From Vasconcelosia minhoensis LEGE 07310 (GTDB taxonomy: Bacteria; Cyanobacteriota; Cyanobacteriia; Phormidesmidales; Phormidesmidaceae), in contig NZ_JADEXG010000010.1 in assembly GCF_015207255.1 (NCBI RefSeq), positions 1 to 64,000 of the forward strand: a DNA stretch of 64,000 bases. The letters are read 5' to 3'. Below are positions 16,329-26,920 of this stretch, in pieces (within the stretch, counting starts at the first letter, position 1; each line of letters begins with the position of its first letter). Position numbers and translations under genes: made by a program. The notes under the pieces were generated by a model. That model searched no databases. It saw only the letters and a list, made by a program, of their open reading frames with translations, and had not been told where the DNA came from.

Positions 16329-17630
16329 TTAAAGCTGCTGGTTGACCTGCTCAATTTGTTCGGTAAAGTAGTCCTGTCGGTAGCTGAGCCGATTGGCCAA
16401 CACTAGCCCTCTTTCGAACGCCTGAAGGGCTTCAAACGAATTGCCTTGGGAGCGTTGCAGCTGGCCGATGGCGTCGTAGGCATTCATCTCACCATAGGTG
16501 TTGTAGGACTGCTGCTCGGCTTTGACCAGCAGGTTGTAGGCCAGCAGGGCCTCTTCTGTCTGGCCCTGAGTCGCGTAAAGCTGGCCCAGGTCTTGCAGAA
16601 CCTGGCTAGCAAAGCTGAACTGCTGGAGCTGCTGGGCCGCTACATAGGCGGCTCGGTAATAGGCGATCGCGTCATTGGGCCGGTTCAGGTCGCGGTAGTT
16701 GCGGGCGATCGCGAGTTCCAGGGGCGGGTATTGCGCTATCCGCCCCTGGCGCTGGTAGACCGCTAGCAGGTCGGTCTGGGCGCGAATCGCGTTGGTCAGC
16801 GAGTCGCCCTGCTGATAGCTGTAAACCAGCTGAATCAGATAAAACTCCTGCTGCTCTAGGCTGTTTTGAATTCGGGCATCGGCCAGCAGGCGGCGGTAGA
16901 CCTCTGCCGCGTCGGCAAACCGGAACCAATCTAGATGAATCTGAGCCAGAATATTGAGCCGCCGCCGCTGGGCCAGGCCGTCGCCCCGGTCGGCGGCCAG
17001 CTGGGCCAGCTGCTCGTAGGCCGCGATCGCGTCATCCACGGCGCGTAGCACCCGAAAGGTCTCGGCTACGGTCTCTAGCTGAGCTTCGTTCAGCGGCGGA
17101 GCCAGGACATCTTCGTCCTCATCTATTTCATTTCTATCCTCATCCGCTCCAGGCTGAGCCGCAGTTACAATTTCTCGCAGCCGCAGCGTTAGCAGCTGGA
17201 CTTCGACCGGGCGCTCCTGCTGCCAGGCAATTGGCCCGACCCGGCTAATGGCGGCCAGCTCCGCCGACCGGCCCAGGGCTCGCCGCAGCCGCAGCTCTCG
17301 TCGCCAGATCTCAAATGCCGCATCGACCTGGCCTACAGCCAAACGCTGCTGGGCTTCTCGGTTGAGCTCGTCGAGCGCTTGGGAAAGCCGCGATCGCTCT
17401 AACGGACTGAGCGGTCGCTCGACGACTGGTGACGGTAGCAGCGGGTCGCGAGGCGTTTCGGTCAGCGGATCAGATAAAAAGTCCTGCCGCAGCTGGGGGT
17501 CGATACTCTGGGCCAAGCTGGGCTGAGCCAGGGTCAGCAGCAGGGCAGCCTGACAGGCAATCGCCTGCAAAGGTCTCAGTACCGGCCGCAGTCTGACGTC
17601 TAAATGCCGCAAACGGAAATGTATGTTCAT
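16329..17630 (-). CDS. Exported TPR-repeat protein
   Basis: 433 residues. An N-terminal signal peptide (hydrophobic AIACQAALLLTLAQPSLAQS, cleavage likely after the LAQ-type site) is followed by a proline-rich linker and at least five helix-turn-helix units in the C-terminal half that read as tetratricopeptide repeats (for example AIAYYRAAYVAAQQL and EALLAYNLLVKAEQQS). TPR arrays bind proteins, so a periplasmic or thylakoid-lumen scaffold is likely. ATG 17630 is chosen because the signal peptide starts there; an ATG 33 bases upstream adds 11 residues without signal character. Confidence 0.78.
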   Translation of the reverse strand: MNIHFRLRHLDVRLRPVLRPLQAIACQAALLLTLAQPSLAQSIDPQLRQDFLSDPLTETPRDPLLPSPVVERPLSPLERSRLSQALDELNREAQQRLAVGQVDAAFEIWRRELRLRRALGRSAELAAISRVGPIAWQQERPVEVQLLTLRLREIVTAAQPGADEDRNEIDEDEDVLAPPLNEAQLETVAETFRVLRAVDDAIAAYEQLAQLAADRGDGLAQRRRLNILAQIHLDWFRFADAAEVYRRLLADARIQNSLEQQEFYLIQLVYSYQQGDSLTNAIRAQTDLLAVYQRQGRIAQYPPLELAIARNYRDLNRPNDAIAYYRAAYVAAQQLQQFSFASQVLQDLGQLYATQGQTEEALLAYNLLVKAEQQSYNTYGEMNAYDAIGQLQRSQGNSFEALQAFERGLVLANRLSYRQDYFTEQIEQVNQQL

Positions 17631-17777
17631 TCGCAGAACTTCACAGTTGGTCCCATCGCCCATGACCAGGGCAGGATTGCTGTACCCTGGAGATCCGGTA
17701 TAACTCCTGTTTAAGTCTGGCCTATCAGTTCAGGTGCCAGCCGCAGCCCCACTGAAAACCATCCTAGCAAACTCCCC

Positions 17778-18737
17778 ATGACCGCAAACGTCGCTATGCG
17801 TACCGTCCGAATTGGCTCTCGCAAGAGCCAGCTCGCCCTAGTTCAGACTCACTGGGTGCAGGCAGAGCTGCAAAAACAGTTTCCCCACCTCAAGTTTGAG
17901 GTCAAAACGATGGAAACTCAGGGCGACAAGATTCTCAACGTGTCCCTTTCTAAGATTGGCGACAAGGGACTGTTTACGCAAGAGCTGGAAAGCGACATGC
18001 TCGACGGCACGATTGATTTTGCCGTTCACTCGCTTAAAGATCTGCCCACTCGCCTGCCCGAGGGGCTAATGCTGGGCTGCGTCACCGAGCGCGAAGACCC
18101 AGCCGATGCGCTCGTCCTGAATGCTAAACATCAAGGTCAGCAAATCGATACGCTGCCTGAGAATGCGGTAATCGGCACCTCGTCTCTGCGACGACTGGCC
18201 CAGCTGCGGCATCATTTCCCCAACTTTGAGTTTAAAGATATTCGCGGTAATCTCAATACCCGGCTGCGCAAGCTCGACGAGGGCGACTATGACGCGATTA
18301 TTCTGGCCGTAGCGGGATTGCGGCGGTTGGAGATGAGCGATCGCATCGACCAGATTCTGCCGCCCGAGATTTCACTCCACGCCGTTGGGCAGGGCGCACT
18401 GGGAATTGAGTGTCGCAGCGATGATAGCGAAATCCTCTCAATCGTGAAAGCGCTGGAGCATTTACCTACGGCCTGCCGCTGCCAGGCAGAGCGAGCCTTC
18501 TTGCGAGAGCTTGAGGGCGGCTGTCAGGTGCCGATCGGCGTCAATACGATCCTCGTTGACGACCAGCTGACGCTGACGGGCATCGTGGCGAGTTTGGACG
18601 GGCAGCGCCTGATTAAGGACAACATTCAGGGCGCTCCCGCTGAGGCCGAGGCTCTCGGTACGACCCTGGCTAAGCGGGCCAAAGCTGCCGGAGCACAGGG
18701 AATTTTGGATGAGATTACGGCAGCTAGCCGAGCTTAG
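17778..18737 (+). CDS. hemC: Hydroxymethylbilane synthase (porphobilinogen deaminase)
   Basis: HemC joins four porphobilinogen units into hydroxymethylbilane, the step before the tetrapyrrole ring closes for chlorophyll, haem and bilins. The N-terminus [14 protein letters not shown], the substrate-binding RRLAQL, and the dipyrromethane-cofactor Cys249 in [10 protein letters not shown] are all present. 319 residues is normal. ATG 17778 is used; ATG 17796 (MRTVRIG) is an alternative. A small coiled-coil protein follows on the same strand. Confidence 0.96.
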   Translation: MTANVAMRTVRIGSRKSQLALVQTHWVQAELQKQFPHLKFEVKTMETQGDKILNVSLSKIGDKGLFTQELESDMLDGTIDFAVHSLKDLPTRLPEGLMLGCVTEREDPADALVLNAKHQGQQIDTLPENAVIGTSSLRRLAQLRHHFPNFEFKDIRGNLNTRLRKLDEGDYDAIILAVAGLRRLEMSDRIDQILPPEISLHAVGQGALGIECRSDDSEILSIVKALEHLPTACRCQAERAFLRELEGGCQVPIGVNTILVDDQLTLTGIVASLDGQRLIKDNIQGAPAEAEALGTTLAKRAKAAGAQGILDEITAASRA

Positions 18738-18778
18738 AAGCTAGCCACTATACTTGATTATATCTCTGGAGGTCAGTC

Positions 18779-19033
18779 ATGAGTGAAAACCTAGACTGGC
18801 TGAGACGATTAGCCTCAGTCGAAAAGCGCCTGACTCGGGTTGAGAATCAGCTGGATGAGCATGACCAGATTCTAGACCCCAGCGGCTGGATCTCGGAAGC
18901 ATTCGAGCTTCAGCAGCGGGAGATTGAAGAAGTCAAAGGAAAGCTTGAAACAATTGAGGCAGAAGTTAAATCGAACGGCAGTAAATTGGATGCTATTCTA
19001 CAGCGACTTACGGGTACTTTAGAAGGCCCTTAG
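18779..19033 (+). CDS. Small coiled-coil protein of unknown function
   Basis: 84 residues, very rich in Glu, Leu and Lys with heptad spacing over nearly the whole length (RLASVEKRLTRVENQLDEHD, then EIEEVKGKLETIEAEVKSNG). A strong ribosome-binding site (TGGAGG) precedes the ATG by about 6 bases, which supports real translation. No domain is recognised. It sits between hemC and glgA. Confidence 0.72.
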   Translation: MSENLDWLRRLASVEKRLTRVENQLDEHDQILDPSGWISEAFELQQREIEEVKGKLETIEAEVKSNGSKLDAILQRLTGTLEGP

Positions 19034-19193
19034 CAAGGTACCTAAACCTTGATATACCAGGGAAGCTTGAGCCAGTGATACCCGCTTAGCTGCCTCTGGC
19101 TAGTCTTTCAGAGCGCTGACGGCGACCCCGAAATGCGATAGTGTTTAGACGAGTTTTGCTTAATCAACTGTCCCAACGCCGGTGGAGTTTTGA

Positions 19194-20630
19194 ATGCGAA
19201 TTTTATTTGTGGCCGCAGAAGCCGCCCCCCTCGCCAAGGTAGGCGGCATGGGCGATGTCGTTGGCTCGCTGCCCAAGATCCTGCGCGACATGGGACACGA
19301 TGTCCGAATTTTTATGCCCTACTACGGCATGCTCAACCAAAAGCTGAGCATTCCCTCTGAGCCGGTCTGGTGGGGGCAGGCGATGTTTAACTCGTTTGCG
19401 GTATATGAGACCAAGCTGCCCAATACCGACGTGCCCCTCTATCTGTTTGGCCATCCGGCCTTTGACCCCGAGCGCATCTACTCGGGTGAAGATGAGGACT
19501 GGCGCTTTACCTTCTTTGCTAACGGTGCGGCTGAGTTTGCCTGGAACTATTGGAAGCCCAACATCATTCACTGCCACGATTGGCACACGGGCATGATCCC
19601 GGTGTGGATGCATGAGACGTCGGATATCGGCACCGTCTTTACCATCCACAACTTGGCCTACCAGGGTCCCTGGCGCTGGAAGCTAGAGCGCATTACCTGG
19701 TGTCCCTGGTTCATGCAGGGACACAATACGATGGCAGCGGCGCTCCAGTATGCCGATTGGGTAAACACGGTCTCGCCCACCTACGCCCAGCAGATTCAGA
19801 CGCCCGAGTATGGCGAACAGCTGGAGGGGCTGCTGTCTTTCATCAGCGGTCGGCTCAGCGGGGTGCTCAATGGGATTGATCTAGACGCCTTTGACCCAGC
19901 AACCGATGAGCATGTTGACTTTGCTTTCTCGGCTGAGGCACTGGATAAACGGGCCAAAAATAAGGTTGCCCTACAGCGCCATATGGGCCTGAACGAAAAT
20001 CCAGACGCCTTTTTGGTCGGGATGGTGAGTCGGCTAGTGGAGCAAAAAGGCATCGATCTAATTTTGCAGACGATGGACCGGTTCCTGGCCTATTCCGACG
20101 CCCAGTTTGTGCTGCTGGGGACGGGCGATCGCTACTACGAGGGTCAGCTGTGGGAAATGGCCAATCGCCACGGCGGACGCATGTCTACCTACCTAATGTA
20201 TAGCAACGATCTGGCCAGCAAAATCTATGCGGGCGCCGACGCTTTTCTGATGCCCTCGCGGTTTGAGCCCTGTGGCATCAGCCAGATGATTTCTATGCGC
20301 TATGGCTGCGTGCCGATCGTGCGACGTACCGGCGGCCTGGTCGATACGGTCAGCCACAACGACCCGGTCAACGCAGCGGGAACCGGCTACTGCTTTGACC
20401 GCTATGAGCCGCTAGACCTGTTTACCTGCATGGTTCGGGCCTCTGAAGCCTTCCGCCATAAGCCCCAATGGGAAGCGCTGCAAAGGCGTGGCATGGCGCA
20501 GAACTTTAGCTGGGAAAAGTCGGCGCTGGAATATATCCGGCTCTACAGCGACATTATGGGGGTGCCCTATGAGAGCCAGATTCCCGCTCAGTACGGCGGC
20601 GCGGTAGAAACGGTTGCGCCAGTCGCTTAG
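19194..20630 (+). CDS. glgA: Glycogen synthase (ADP-glucose type)
   Basis: GlgA extends alpha-1,4-glucan chains from ADP-glucose. This 478-residue GT5 enzyme starts [20 protein letters not shown], where KVGG is the sugar-nucleotide phosphate-binding motif. The C-terminal catalytic part has SRLVEQKG, the [15 protein letters not shown] acceptor/donor motif and the [10 protein letters not shown] segment. The [14 protein letters not shown] start matches the cyanobacterial clade usually named GlgA2 rather than the KAGGLGDV type (from memory). It is convergent with ddl. Confidence 0.95.
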   Translation: MRILFVAAEAAPLAKVGGMGDVVGSLPKILRDMGHDVRIFMPYYGMLNQKLSIPSEPVWWGQAMFNSFAVYETKLPNTDVPLYLFGHPAFDPERIYSGEDEDWRFTFFANGAAEFAWNYWKPNIIHCHDWHTGMIPVWMHETSDIGTVFTIHNLAYQGPWRWKLERITWCPWFMQGHNTMAAALQYADWVNTVSPTYAQQIQTPEYGEQLEGLLSFISGRLSGVLNGIDLDAFDPATDEHVDFAFSAEALDKRAKNKVALQRHMGLNENPDAFLVGMVSRLVEQKGIDLILQTMDRFLAYSDAQFVLLGTGDRYYEGQLWEMANRHGGRMSTYLMYSNDLASKIYAGADAFLMPSRFEPCGISQMISMRYGCVPIVRRTGGLVDTVSHNDPVNAAGTGYCFDRYEPLDLFTCMVRASEAFRHKPQWEALQRRGMAQNFSWEKSALEYIRLYSDIMGVPYESQIPAQYGGAVETVAPVA

Positions 20631-20668
20631 GCAGTGTGGGCTGGGGGCAGTGCGCGCTTAGGTTGGCG

Positions 20669-21778
20669 CTATGGGGCGGTGCGCGCTAGGCCCAGCTGAA
20701 TCAGCTGATCGACCAGCCCGCCAAATTCCAGGCCCGACGCCTTCCACAGCATCGGATACATACTCGTCGCAGTGAAGCCGGGCATAGTATTGATTTCGTT
20801 GATCAGAACCGTTCCGGTAGATTCGACATAGAAAAAATCAACTCTGGAAAGGCCAGCGGCATCGACGGCTTGAAACGCCTGAATCGCCATCGCCTGAATT
20901 TGGGCCGTCACCGCCGTCGGCAGCGGCGCTGGGATCAGCAGCTCGGCCTCACCGGCGGTGTATTTGGTGTCGTAGTCGTAGAAGTCGCTGCTGAAGCGAA
21001 TTTCGCCCAGGGTGGACGCCTGGGGCCGGTCGTTGCCCAAAACGGCGCATTCAATTTCCCGAGCGACGACGCCTGCTTCGACGATGATTCGGCGGTCATA
21101 GCTGGCGGCAGATTCTAGCGCCGCTTCTAGCGCCTTGCGATCGGCAGCTTTGGTAATCCCAACCGAAGATCCCAAGTTGGCGGGTTTGACAAAGCAGGGA
21201 TAGCCCAGGTCGGCTTCGAGCTGATCACAGAGCTGGGAGAAATCATTGGGATTGGCGTAGACCTGCGATCGCAGCACCCCCCGGTATTCGACCTGCGGCA
21301 GCCCCGCCTGGGCAAAGGCCGATTTCATCGCCAGCTTGTCCATCCCCATTGCCGATCCCAGCACCCCCGAGCCGACAAACGGCACCTGCATCAGCTTTAG
21401 CAGCCCCTGGACGGTGCCATCTTCCCCATTGGGGCCATGTAAGACCGGGAACCAGATATCGATGTCAGCCACTTCACGCGTAGGCAGGCGGTTCAGAGCA
21501 GCAGCGGTTGGGGCTAAAGACCCGGTCGAACTATCCCTGCTGTCATCCTGGGCCAAATCGTCAGCGGTTTCCGATAGCGCTACTCCAGAGGCTAGAATCC
21601 GCTGGGCCGACTCGCCGACTTGCCAGCCGCCGTCTTTTTGAATATGCACCGGCACCACCTGGTATTTTTTCGCATTGGCGGCAGTCGAGAGGGCCTGGGC
21701 GACCGCTTGGGCTGAGTGAATCGAGACGTCATGCTCGCCAGAACAGCCACCGAACAATAGGCCAACTCGCATTGCCAT
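20669..21778 (-). CDS. ddl: D-alanine--D-alanine ligase
   Basis: An ATP-grasp enzyme that makes the D-Ala-D-Ala dipeptide for peptidoglycan. 369 residues: [13 protein letters not shown] at the N-terminus binds the first D-Ala, [14 protein letters not shown] is the ATP-binding lysine/glycine loop, [13 protein letters not shown] follows, and SRVDFFY...[12 protein letters not shown] carries the metal ligands. A short insertion rich in Asp and Ser lies near residues 70-95. GAGG upstream of ATG 21778 supports this start over the ATG two codons later. murE and uppP elsewhere in the window serve the same pathway. Confidence 0.95.
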   Translation of the reverse strand: MAMRVGLLFGGCSGEHDVSIHSAQAVAQALSTAANAKKYQVVPVHIQKDGGWQVGESAQRILASGVALSETADDLAQDDSRDSSTGSLAPTAAALNRLPTREVADIDIWFPVLHGPNGEDGTVQGLLKLMQVPFVGSGVLGSAMGMDKLAMKSAFAQAGLPQVEYRGVLRSQVYANPNDFSQLCDQLEADLGYPCFVKPANLGSSVGITKAADRKALEAALESAASYDRRIIVEAGVVAREIECAVLGNDRPQASTLGEIRFSSDFYDYDTKYTAGEAELLIPAPLPTAVTAQIQAMAIQAFQAVDAAGLSRVDFFYVESTGTVLINEINTMPGFTATSMYPMLWKASGLEFGGLVDQLIQLGLARTAP

Positions 21779-22085
21779 GGTATGCCTCGCCGCAGGAGTG
21801 ATGAATGGCGATAGCCTATCACAGACTGCGCGGCCTAAAGAAAGTCCTCCGAAAGTCCAAAAAAAACGCCCGAGCTCCGATTCGGGAACTCAAGCGTCTC
21901 ATTCAGGGTGCATCTACCAATCAACTATTCCAGGCTAAGATTTGCCGTCCGGAAAAAAAGTTGTGGCTCCAAGCGGTGATTTGGAACGCTCGCTGGAAAG
22001 ATTTTGCGATCGCGCTCCCCCAGCTATTGAATTCGCACCAGACTTGTCGGCATAATGCCGTTTATGTGACTGTGTGCAAAGCCCC
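21779..22085. other. Intergenic stretch without a confident gene
   Basis: About 307 bases between the ddl start and a small conserved gene. One open frame (21805-22089, 94 codons, Lys/Arg-rich) covers it, but it has no ribosome-binding site at a fitting distance and no recognisable content, and its end overlaps the next gene. A short inverted repeat CCCGA/TCGGG lies near 21870-21888. Confidence 0.4.
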
Positions 22086-22451
22086 GTGAAATATTTTTTC
22101 CTGTCCGACGGCTGGAGAACTGGCAGAGTTTGGGAATTTGGTGGGCTCTGGAATGAGATTGCCTGGCAGCGTAAGCCCCTGGTGCAGCAGCTCAGCCTCT
22201 GCATTCGAGAGCACGGCGAAATTCTCTGGCTTTACCAGGTTGAAGATGCGGTACTGATGATCGAAGTCAAGCCAGAAGGGGTCACTTCTGAACCGATTGG
22301 TCAAGTGGTCTTAAAGCGCCTGATTACGGCTGAGCAAGTGATTGAGCGTCTGTGTCAGGAAGACTGCTGGAATCAGAAAAGTCAGGATTGGCGACTGTTA
22401 AATCAGCCGGCCCTAAACCAGTCGGAACTGCCTTCTGGCATCCATCACTGA
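22086..22451 (+). CDS. Conserved cyanobacterial protein of unknown function
   Basis: 121 residues starting at a GTG (MKYFFLSDGWRTGRVWEFGG). The text LWNEIAWQRKP, GEILWLYQVEDAVLMIEVKP and IGQVVLKRLITAEQVIERL reads like a compact alpha/beta protein that I recall as widespread in cyanobacteria without assigned function. The GTG start is chosen because the conserved text begins there; the open frame runs 4 codons further upstream. It is convergent with the TolC-type gene. Confidence 0.75.
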   Translation: MKYFFLSDGWRTGRVWEFGGLWNEIAWQRKPLVQQLSLCIREHGEILWLYQVEDAVLMIEVKPEGVTSEPIGQVVLKRLITAEQVIERLCQEDCWNQKSQDWRLLNQPALNQSELPSGIHH

Positions 22452-22488
22452 CTCACAATCAGACTGCTTGACCTGGCTATAGTCCTGT

Positions 22489-24285
22489 TCACAGCGTTGA
22501 GCCCAGATTACTAACAGCCCGCTGTAGGGCTGCTAGAGCTCGGTTATATCCTAAAATAGCCTGTACCAGATTGACCTGGGCGTCGGTCAGATCTGACTGG
22601 GCCGTCAAAACATCGAGCTGAGTACCGACACCGGCTTCCAGCCGTAAATTGGCCAACCGCAGAGACTCTTCAGCCGAAATTACAGCAAGCTGTGCAGTGC
22701 TAATGTTCTCCTGATTCGTCTCTAGATCAAAGTAAGCTTCCTCTACCTCAAAGCGCACCTGGTCTTGCGTTTCCGAAAATCGCTGCTCGGCGATTTCGCT
22801 ATTCCGCTCCTGCTGGCGGGCGCTGGCCCGAGCCGCACCGCCGTCAAACAGGTTCATGTTGAAGCGGGCACCAAAGGCATAATTGTCGTTAAAGCCCGTG
22901 TCGTTGTTGGTCAAGACATTTTGCACAGTGTAGTTGGCAAACAGGCTAACCTGGGGCCGCACAGCGGAAAGCGCCACAATTCGCTGCTGATCGCTAATAT
23001 CCCGCTGAAGCAGCTGCTCCTCTAGCTCGGCTCGGTTTTGAAAAGCTAGGACAATGCTCTCCTCCAGCGTCAGCGGCCAGCTTTCAGCCACTTCGACCGC
23101 AGTGGCCTGAACCCCTGCTGTCGGGGGTAGGTTTAGCAGTCGAGCCAGGTTGCGCTGGACCGTGCGCTCCTCTCCCTGAGCCTGGATCAGCGACTGACGG
23201 TCATTGGCCACTTCTACCTCGGCTCTGAGCACGTCAAAGCGAGTCCCGACTCCCGCCTGCTGACGGAGCTGACTATCGCGCAGGTTGCGCTCGGACTCTC
23301 CCAAAGCATCCTGAGCAATCCGAATTTGCTCCGTGGATTCTTGCAGGTTGTAATAAAGCGTAGCCGTATCCAGTCGCAGCTGCTCCTGAATCCGCTCGAT
23401 TTCCAGCTCGTTAAATCGCAGCTGCAGCTCGGCCGCTCGAATCGAGGCTCTTCGCCCGCCCGACGTAAAAACGCTATAGCTGAGATCGAGCGAGCCGTCC
23501 AAGCTCGTATCTACGTCCGAGCCGGAGTCCTCCTCAATCCCAAGCTGGGCACCCAGATCGCCCAAGCCGCCGCTCTGGCTTTCCTGAGTTGTCACACTGC
23601 TACTCGCATCTAAGCTGGGATACAGGGCTGCCTTAGCCTCATCGACCGCGGCCTCAGCCCGGGCTCGCTCTAGCAGCGCTACCTGCAAAGACTGGCTGTT
23701 GAGATAGGCCAGCTCGACCGCTTCTGCTAAAGTGATAACCCTGACATCGGCGACATTTACCTCCTCTGGCTGGGTCGGAAAGTTGAGTGGATTTGGGTCA
23801 GCAACTAGGTCGCCTGGGGGTAGGGGAACGGTGGCTGGAGAGGCAATCGGCTCTGGCTCAGCTTCTGGTTCAGTCAATTCATCTGAAGCCGCTGGCTCGC
23901 TTGGCGCTGTAGGAGCGGATTCGGATGGCGGGGGTGAAGCAGGCGATTCGGCGGGCTCATTCAATACCGGCAGCTGGGCCAAATTTTCGCCTGGGTGCCC
24001 AGAGCTGGGAGCAAGCTCCGATTTAAGACGCTGCTTGGGTAGCGCTGTAGGCTTAACCGCAGCGGGAAACCGGTTCCGCGGGGGATCTGCTGATATCGGT
24101 TCGGGCACCGGTGGCAGTGCGCTCTGAACCGCGCTAGTCGCTACCCGCGCCGACAGAGCGTCTGCTCCAGATGGGCGAGGCTCTATCTCAGGTAAACGCT
24201 CTGCTGCTCGCACCGGCTGATGGAAAAGCGCGATCGCACTTCCCGTAACCACTAAAAACAGCGCAGCGGAGTTCAAGTGTCGCAT
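22489..24285 (-). CDS. TolC family outer membrane efflux/secretion channel
   Basis: 598 residues. An N-terminal signal peptide (SAALFLVVTGSAIALFHQPVRAA) is followed by a ~160-residue Pro/Ala/Glu-rich region unusual for TolC. The outer-membrane-efflux repeats follow: ITLAEAVELAYLNSQSLQ, LRLDTATLYYNLQES, QAGVGTRFDVLRAEVEVAN, and the second copy LRLEAGVGTQLDVLTAQSDL. The protein would form the trimeric channel for type I secretion or drug export. No inner-membrane ATPase or adaptor is adjacent, so the partner is encoded elsewhere. The start at 24285 gives a clean signal peptide. Confidence 0.9.
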   Translation of the reverse strand: MRHLNSAALFLVVTGSAIALFHQPVRAAERLPEIEPRPSGADALSARVATSAVQSALPPVPEPISADPPRNRFPAAVKPTALPKQRLKSELAPSSGHPGENLAQLPVLNEPAESPASPPPSESAPTAPSEPAASDELTEPEAEPEPIASPATVPLPPGDLVADPNPLNFPTQPEEVNVADVRVITLAEAVELAYLNSQSLQVALLERARAEAAVDEAKAALYPSLDASSSVTTQESQSGGLGDLGAQLGIEEDSGSDVDTSLDGSLDLSYSVFTSGGRRASIRAAELQLRFNELEIERIQEQLRLDTATLYYNLQESTEQIRIAQDALGESERNLRDSQLRQQAGVGTRFDVLRAEVEVANDRQSLIQAQGEERTVQRNLARLLNLPPTAGVQATAVEVAESWPLTLEESIVLAFQNRAELEEQLLQRDISDQQRIVALSAVRPQVSLFANYTVQNVLTNNDTGFNDNYAFGARFNMNLFDGGAARASARQQERNSEIAEQRFSETQDQVRFEVEEAYFDLETNQENISTAQLAVISAEESLRLANLRLEAGVGTQLDVLTAQSDLTDAQVNLVQAILGYNRALAALQRAVSNLGSTL

Positions 24286-24518
24286 GGTGCTCGTGTCAGC
24301 CTCTAAAAATCGGATACTCAGACCAGAGGGTTGAAGCCCGCGTAATATCCTAGGGATGAACGCTCCCTAAAAGCAAGCCAGACGGCAGAAAAGTGAGATG
24401 CCGGCAATATATCCTGCCAGAGCCACCGTTAACCTACCAGAACGACAAAAACTCTAAAGTCATACTATACGGTTTAGTGTATTTTGCCAGAACAGTTCAG
24501 CTAGCTAGGATGTCTGAA

Positions 24519-25868
24519 CTAGATTGGCCGCTCGATGCAGCTCCGCAGCAGTTCGGGGATATTGTCCACTAGCCAAATCGGGCAGCCCAGGCGGCGGCTC
24601 AGCTCGGTGACGCTCATATCGTCGAGAAAGTAAGTCTCTGCTAGGTCGCCTTGGTCGCTCCGCTTCAGCATCAGCGACGGCAGCAGCACGGCCTGCCCCA
24701 GGGACTTCCCCTGCAGCTGCGCAGCAATGTCCTGTCCGGTGAGCAGTCCCGTGACCGTGATGTCTTGCCCCCAGTAAGCACTGTTCAGGGCGGCCATCTG
24801 AACGGTTAGACCCTCAACCCAATTCAACTGTTCCACAATGGGTGCAAAGGCATATTCGACCGCATTACCCACTACCCAGGTCAGCGATCGCGGCGGCGTC
24901 ACTCGCTGGGGAAGATTCCCAGCGGCGGCGGCAAATTCCTTCAGAAATAGCCGAATCGAGCCAACCCCATTGCCGATCTGGGGATAGGTTTCGTAGTGAC
25001 TTTCGGGCGGCAGCGGCTGTCGAGCCAGCAAAAACCATTCGTCGGCCAGCCAGGCAAACGTTGTCCCGTAGCGCTGTCGAAACTCAGCCTGGAGCGGCTG
25101 CACCTGAGCGATCGTCTGCCGGGCCTGGGCTGTCGTCACGGGGATGAGCTCGTCCTGCTCGGGCCGAAATCGGGTTAGCCCCACCGGCACCACTGCGGCT
25201 GAGACTACGGTTGACGGGTCGCCGCTGTGAAACTCGGCTAGGTCGCGCAGGGTGCGCTCTAGATGCTTGCCGTCGTTGATGCCGGGGCAGACCACAATCT
25301 GGGCATGAATCTGTAGCCGATGCCGTCGAAACCAGGCTAGCTGGTCAAGAATTTGGCCCGCTCGGGGATTTTTAAGCAGCCGCGAGCGCACCGCCGGCTC
25401 GGTCGCATGGACTGACACATACAGGGGCGACAGGCGCAGCTGGGCAATCCGCTCCCACTCGGCCGCGGGCAGATTGGTCAGGGTTAGATAGCTGCCGTAG
25501 AGAAAGCTCAGCCGGTAGTCGTCATCTTTGAGGTAAAGGGTTTCACGCTTGCCGGGCGGCTGCTGGTCGATAAAGCAAAAGGGGCAGCGGTTGGTGCATT
25601 GAATCAGTCCATCAAATAGGGCGCTATCAAACTCCAGGCCCAGGTCGACGTCGTAGTCTTTTTCCAGCTCAACTCGATGGGATTGGCCCTGGGCATCCAG
25701 CACCTCCAGCGTCAGCTCTTCGTCGGCGCATAGAAAGCGGTAGTCGATTAGGTCCCGAGGCGGCTGGCCGTTGATCGCCACCAGCCGATCGCCGGGCTCA
25801 AATCCCAAATCGGCGGCAATCGAGTCGGGTAGGACTTGGGTAATGAGCGCAGGCTGGAATGACCTCAT
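24519..25868 (-). CDS. PDZ plus radical-SAM-like FeS protein (TIGR03279/DUF512 family)
   Basis: 449 residues. The N-terminal ~70 residues read as a PDZ-like domain (ALITQVLPDSIAADLGFEPG). Next comes the FeS cluster motif CTNRCPFC (CX3CX2C), then FIDQQPPGKRETLYLKDDDY and a DUF512 C-terminal domain with LFLKEFAAAAG. This is the family annotated as a putative FeS-containing oxidoreductase found across cyanobacteria and related to clostridial proteins. The reaction is unknown. It lies 33 bp downstream of uppP on the same strand. Confidence 0.87.
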   Translation of the reverse strand: MRSFQPALITQVLPDSIAADLGFEPGDRLVAINGQPPRDLIDYRFLCADEELTLEVLDAQGQSHRVELEKDYDVDLGLEFDSALFDGLIQCTNRCPFCFIDQQPPGKRETLYLKDDDYRLSFLYGSYLTLTNLPAAEWERIAQLRLSPLYVSVHATEPAVRSRLLKNPRAGQILDQLAWFRRHRLQIHAQIVVCPGINDGKHLERTLRDLAEFHSGDPSTVVSAAVVPVGLTRFRPEQDELIPVTTAQARQTIAQVQPLQAEFRQRYGTTFAWLADEWFLLARQPLPPESHYETYPQIGNGVGSIRLFLKEFAAAAGNLPQRVTPPRSLTWVVGNAVEYAFAPIVEQLNWVEGLTVQMAALNSAYWGQDITVTGLLTGQDIAAQLQGKSLGQAVLLPSLMLKRSDQGDLAETYFLDDMSVTELSRRLGCPIWLVDNIPELLRSCIERPI

Positions 25869-25900
25869 CGCGGTGGCTGGCAGAACTGGATTCAGAATAT

Positions 25901-26824
25901 TTAAACATTGTCTAGTCTGCGGGTGGCGATCGCAATCAGGATAACCGCCCCAAAGGCAAGCCGGTACCAGACAAAGGGCCAGGTGCTATGGCGCTTGAGA
26001 AACTCAATCAGCCAGACAATCGACAGATAGGAGGAAACCAGGGCAGCAATCAGACCCGCAGCAATCGGCCCGAGACCGCTATCGCTGGGCGTCTCCAGCA
26101 GCGTTTTGAGCTCGACTAGACCCGAAATCAGGATCGCTGGCGTTCCCAGCAGGAAGGAAAACCGCGCCGCAGTTTCCCGCTTTAACCCCAGAAACAGGCC
26201 CGCCGTCAGGGTTGAGCCCGAGCGCGATACGCCGGGAATCAGGGCGAGGGTCTGGGCTAGCCCGACGCCAATGCCGTCACCTAGGCCCAGGCTAGCAAAG
26301 CCGCGCTTGCGTTGTCCCAGCTTTTCCGCGAGACCCAGCAGCAGGGCCATGACGATGGAGACAATCGCGATCGCGGCGGCACTGCGCACAATCGAATCGT
26401 CGTAGCCCGGCACAAACAGCTTGATGAAAACGCCGCAGATGACAATCGGCACTGTGCCTAGCACAATCCCGAGCCCCAGGCGAAACTCGTCTGAGTCAAA
26501 GTTACGGGCGGCAGCGGCGCGGAGCGTATTCACCGTTACTGCCGACAGGTCGGACCAAAAATACCAGAGGATGGCGGCCACACTGCCCAGCTGAATCACT
26601 GCCGTAAACGCCACGCCCGGATCGCCCCAGCCCAGCGCCACTGGCACAATTTTGACATGGGCCGTACTGCTAATCGGCAGAAACTCCGTCAGCCCCTGGA
26701 CGATCCCAATTGCCACGGCTTGGAACAGCCCGATTTCCGCTGAGCCCGCTCTGCTGCTCGCTTCACTGATCTGGGCTAGCCGTCCCAGCAGGGACAGCCC
26801 GCTGAGAACTGTCGTTTCTAGCAT
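25901..26824 (-). CDS. uppP: Undecaprenyl-diphosphatase UppP (BacA)
   Basis: Integral membrane phosphatase that recycles undecaprenyl diphosphate, the lipid carrier of peptidoglycan and polysaccharide precursors. 307 residues with the two family motifs: GIVQGLTEFLPISSTAH (Glu-rich motif) and PGVSRSGSTLTAGLF (Arg/Ser motif). Multiple membrane helices run to the end. ATG 26824 is preferred: GGAG sits 6 bases upstream, while the longer frame begins with TTG at 26839. Confidence 0.95.
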   Translation of the reverse strand: MLETTVLSGLSLLGRLAQISEASSRAGSAEIGLFQAVAIGIVQGLTEFLPISSTAHVKIVPVALGWGDPGVAFTAVIQLGSVAAILWYFWSDLSAVTVNTLRAAAARNFDSDEFRLGLGIVLGTVPIVICGVFIKLFVPGYDDSIVRSAAAIAIVSIVMALLLGLAEKLGQRKRGFASLGLGDGIGVGLAQTLALIPGVSRSGSTLTAGLFLGLKRETAARFSFLLGTPAILISGLVELKTLLETPSDSGLGPIAAGLIAALVSSYLSIVWLIEFLKRHSTWPFVWYRLAFGAVILIAIATRRLDNV

Positions 26825-26920
26825 GACAACTCCAGTCAAAAATTAAGTCGAAACTAAATTTTTAACAGACTTCATTAAATTACTGTTAAATAATTTTAGT
26901 CTGATCCGCCCATTCAGCTA

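Noticed and set aside
21805-22089. 94-codon basic plus-strand frame upstream of the conserved gene at 22086
   Set aside because: Poor start context, overlaps the following gene, no family text; chance frame more likely.
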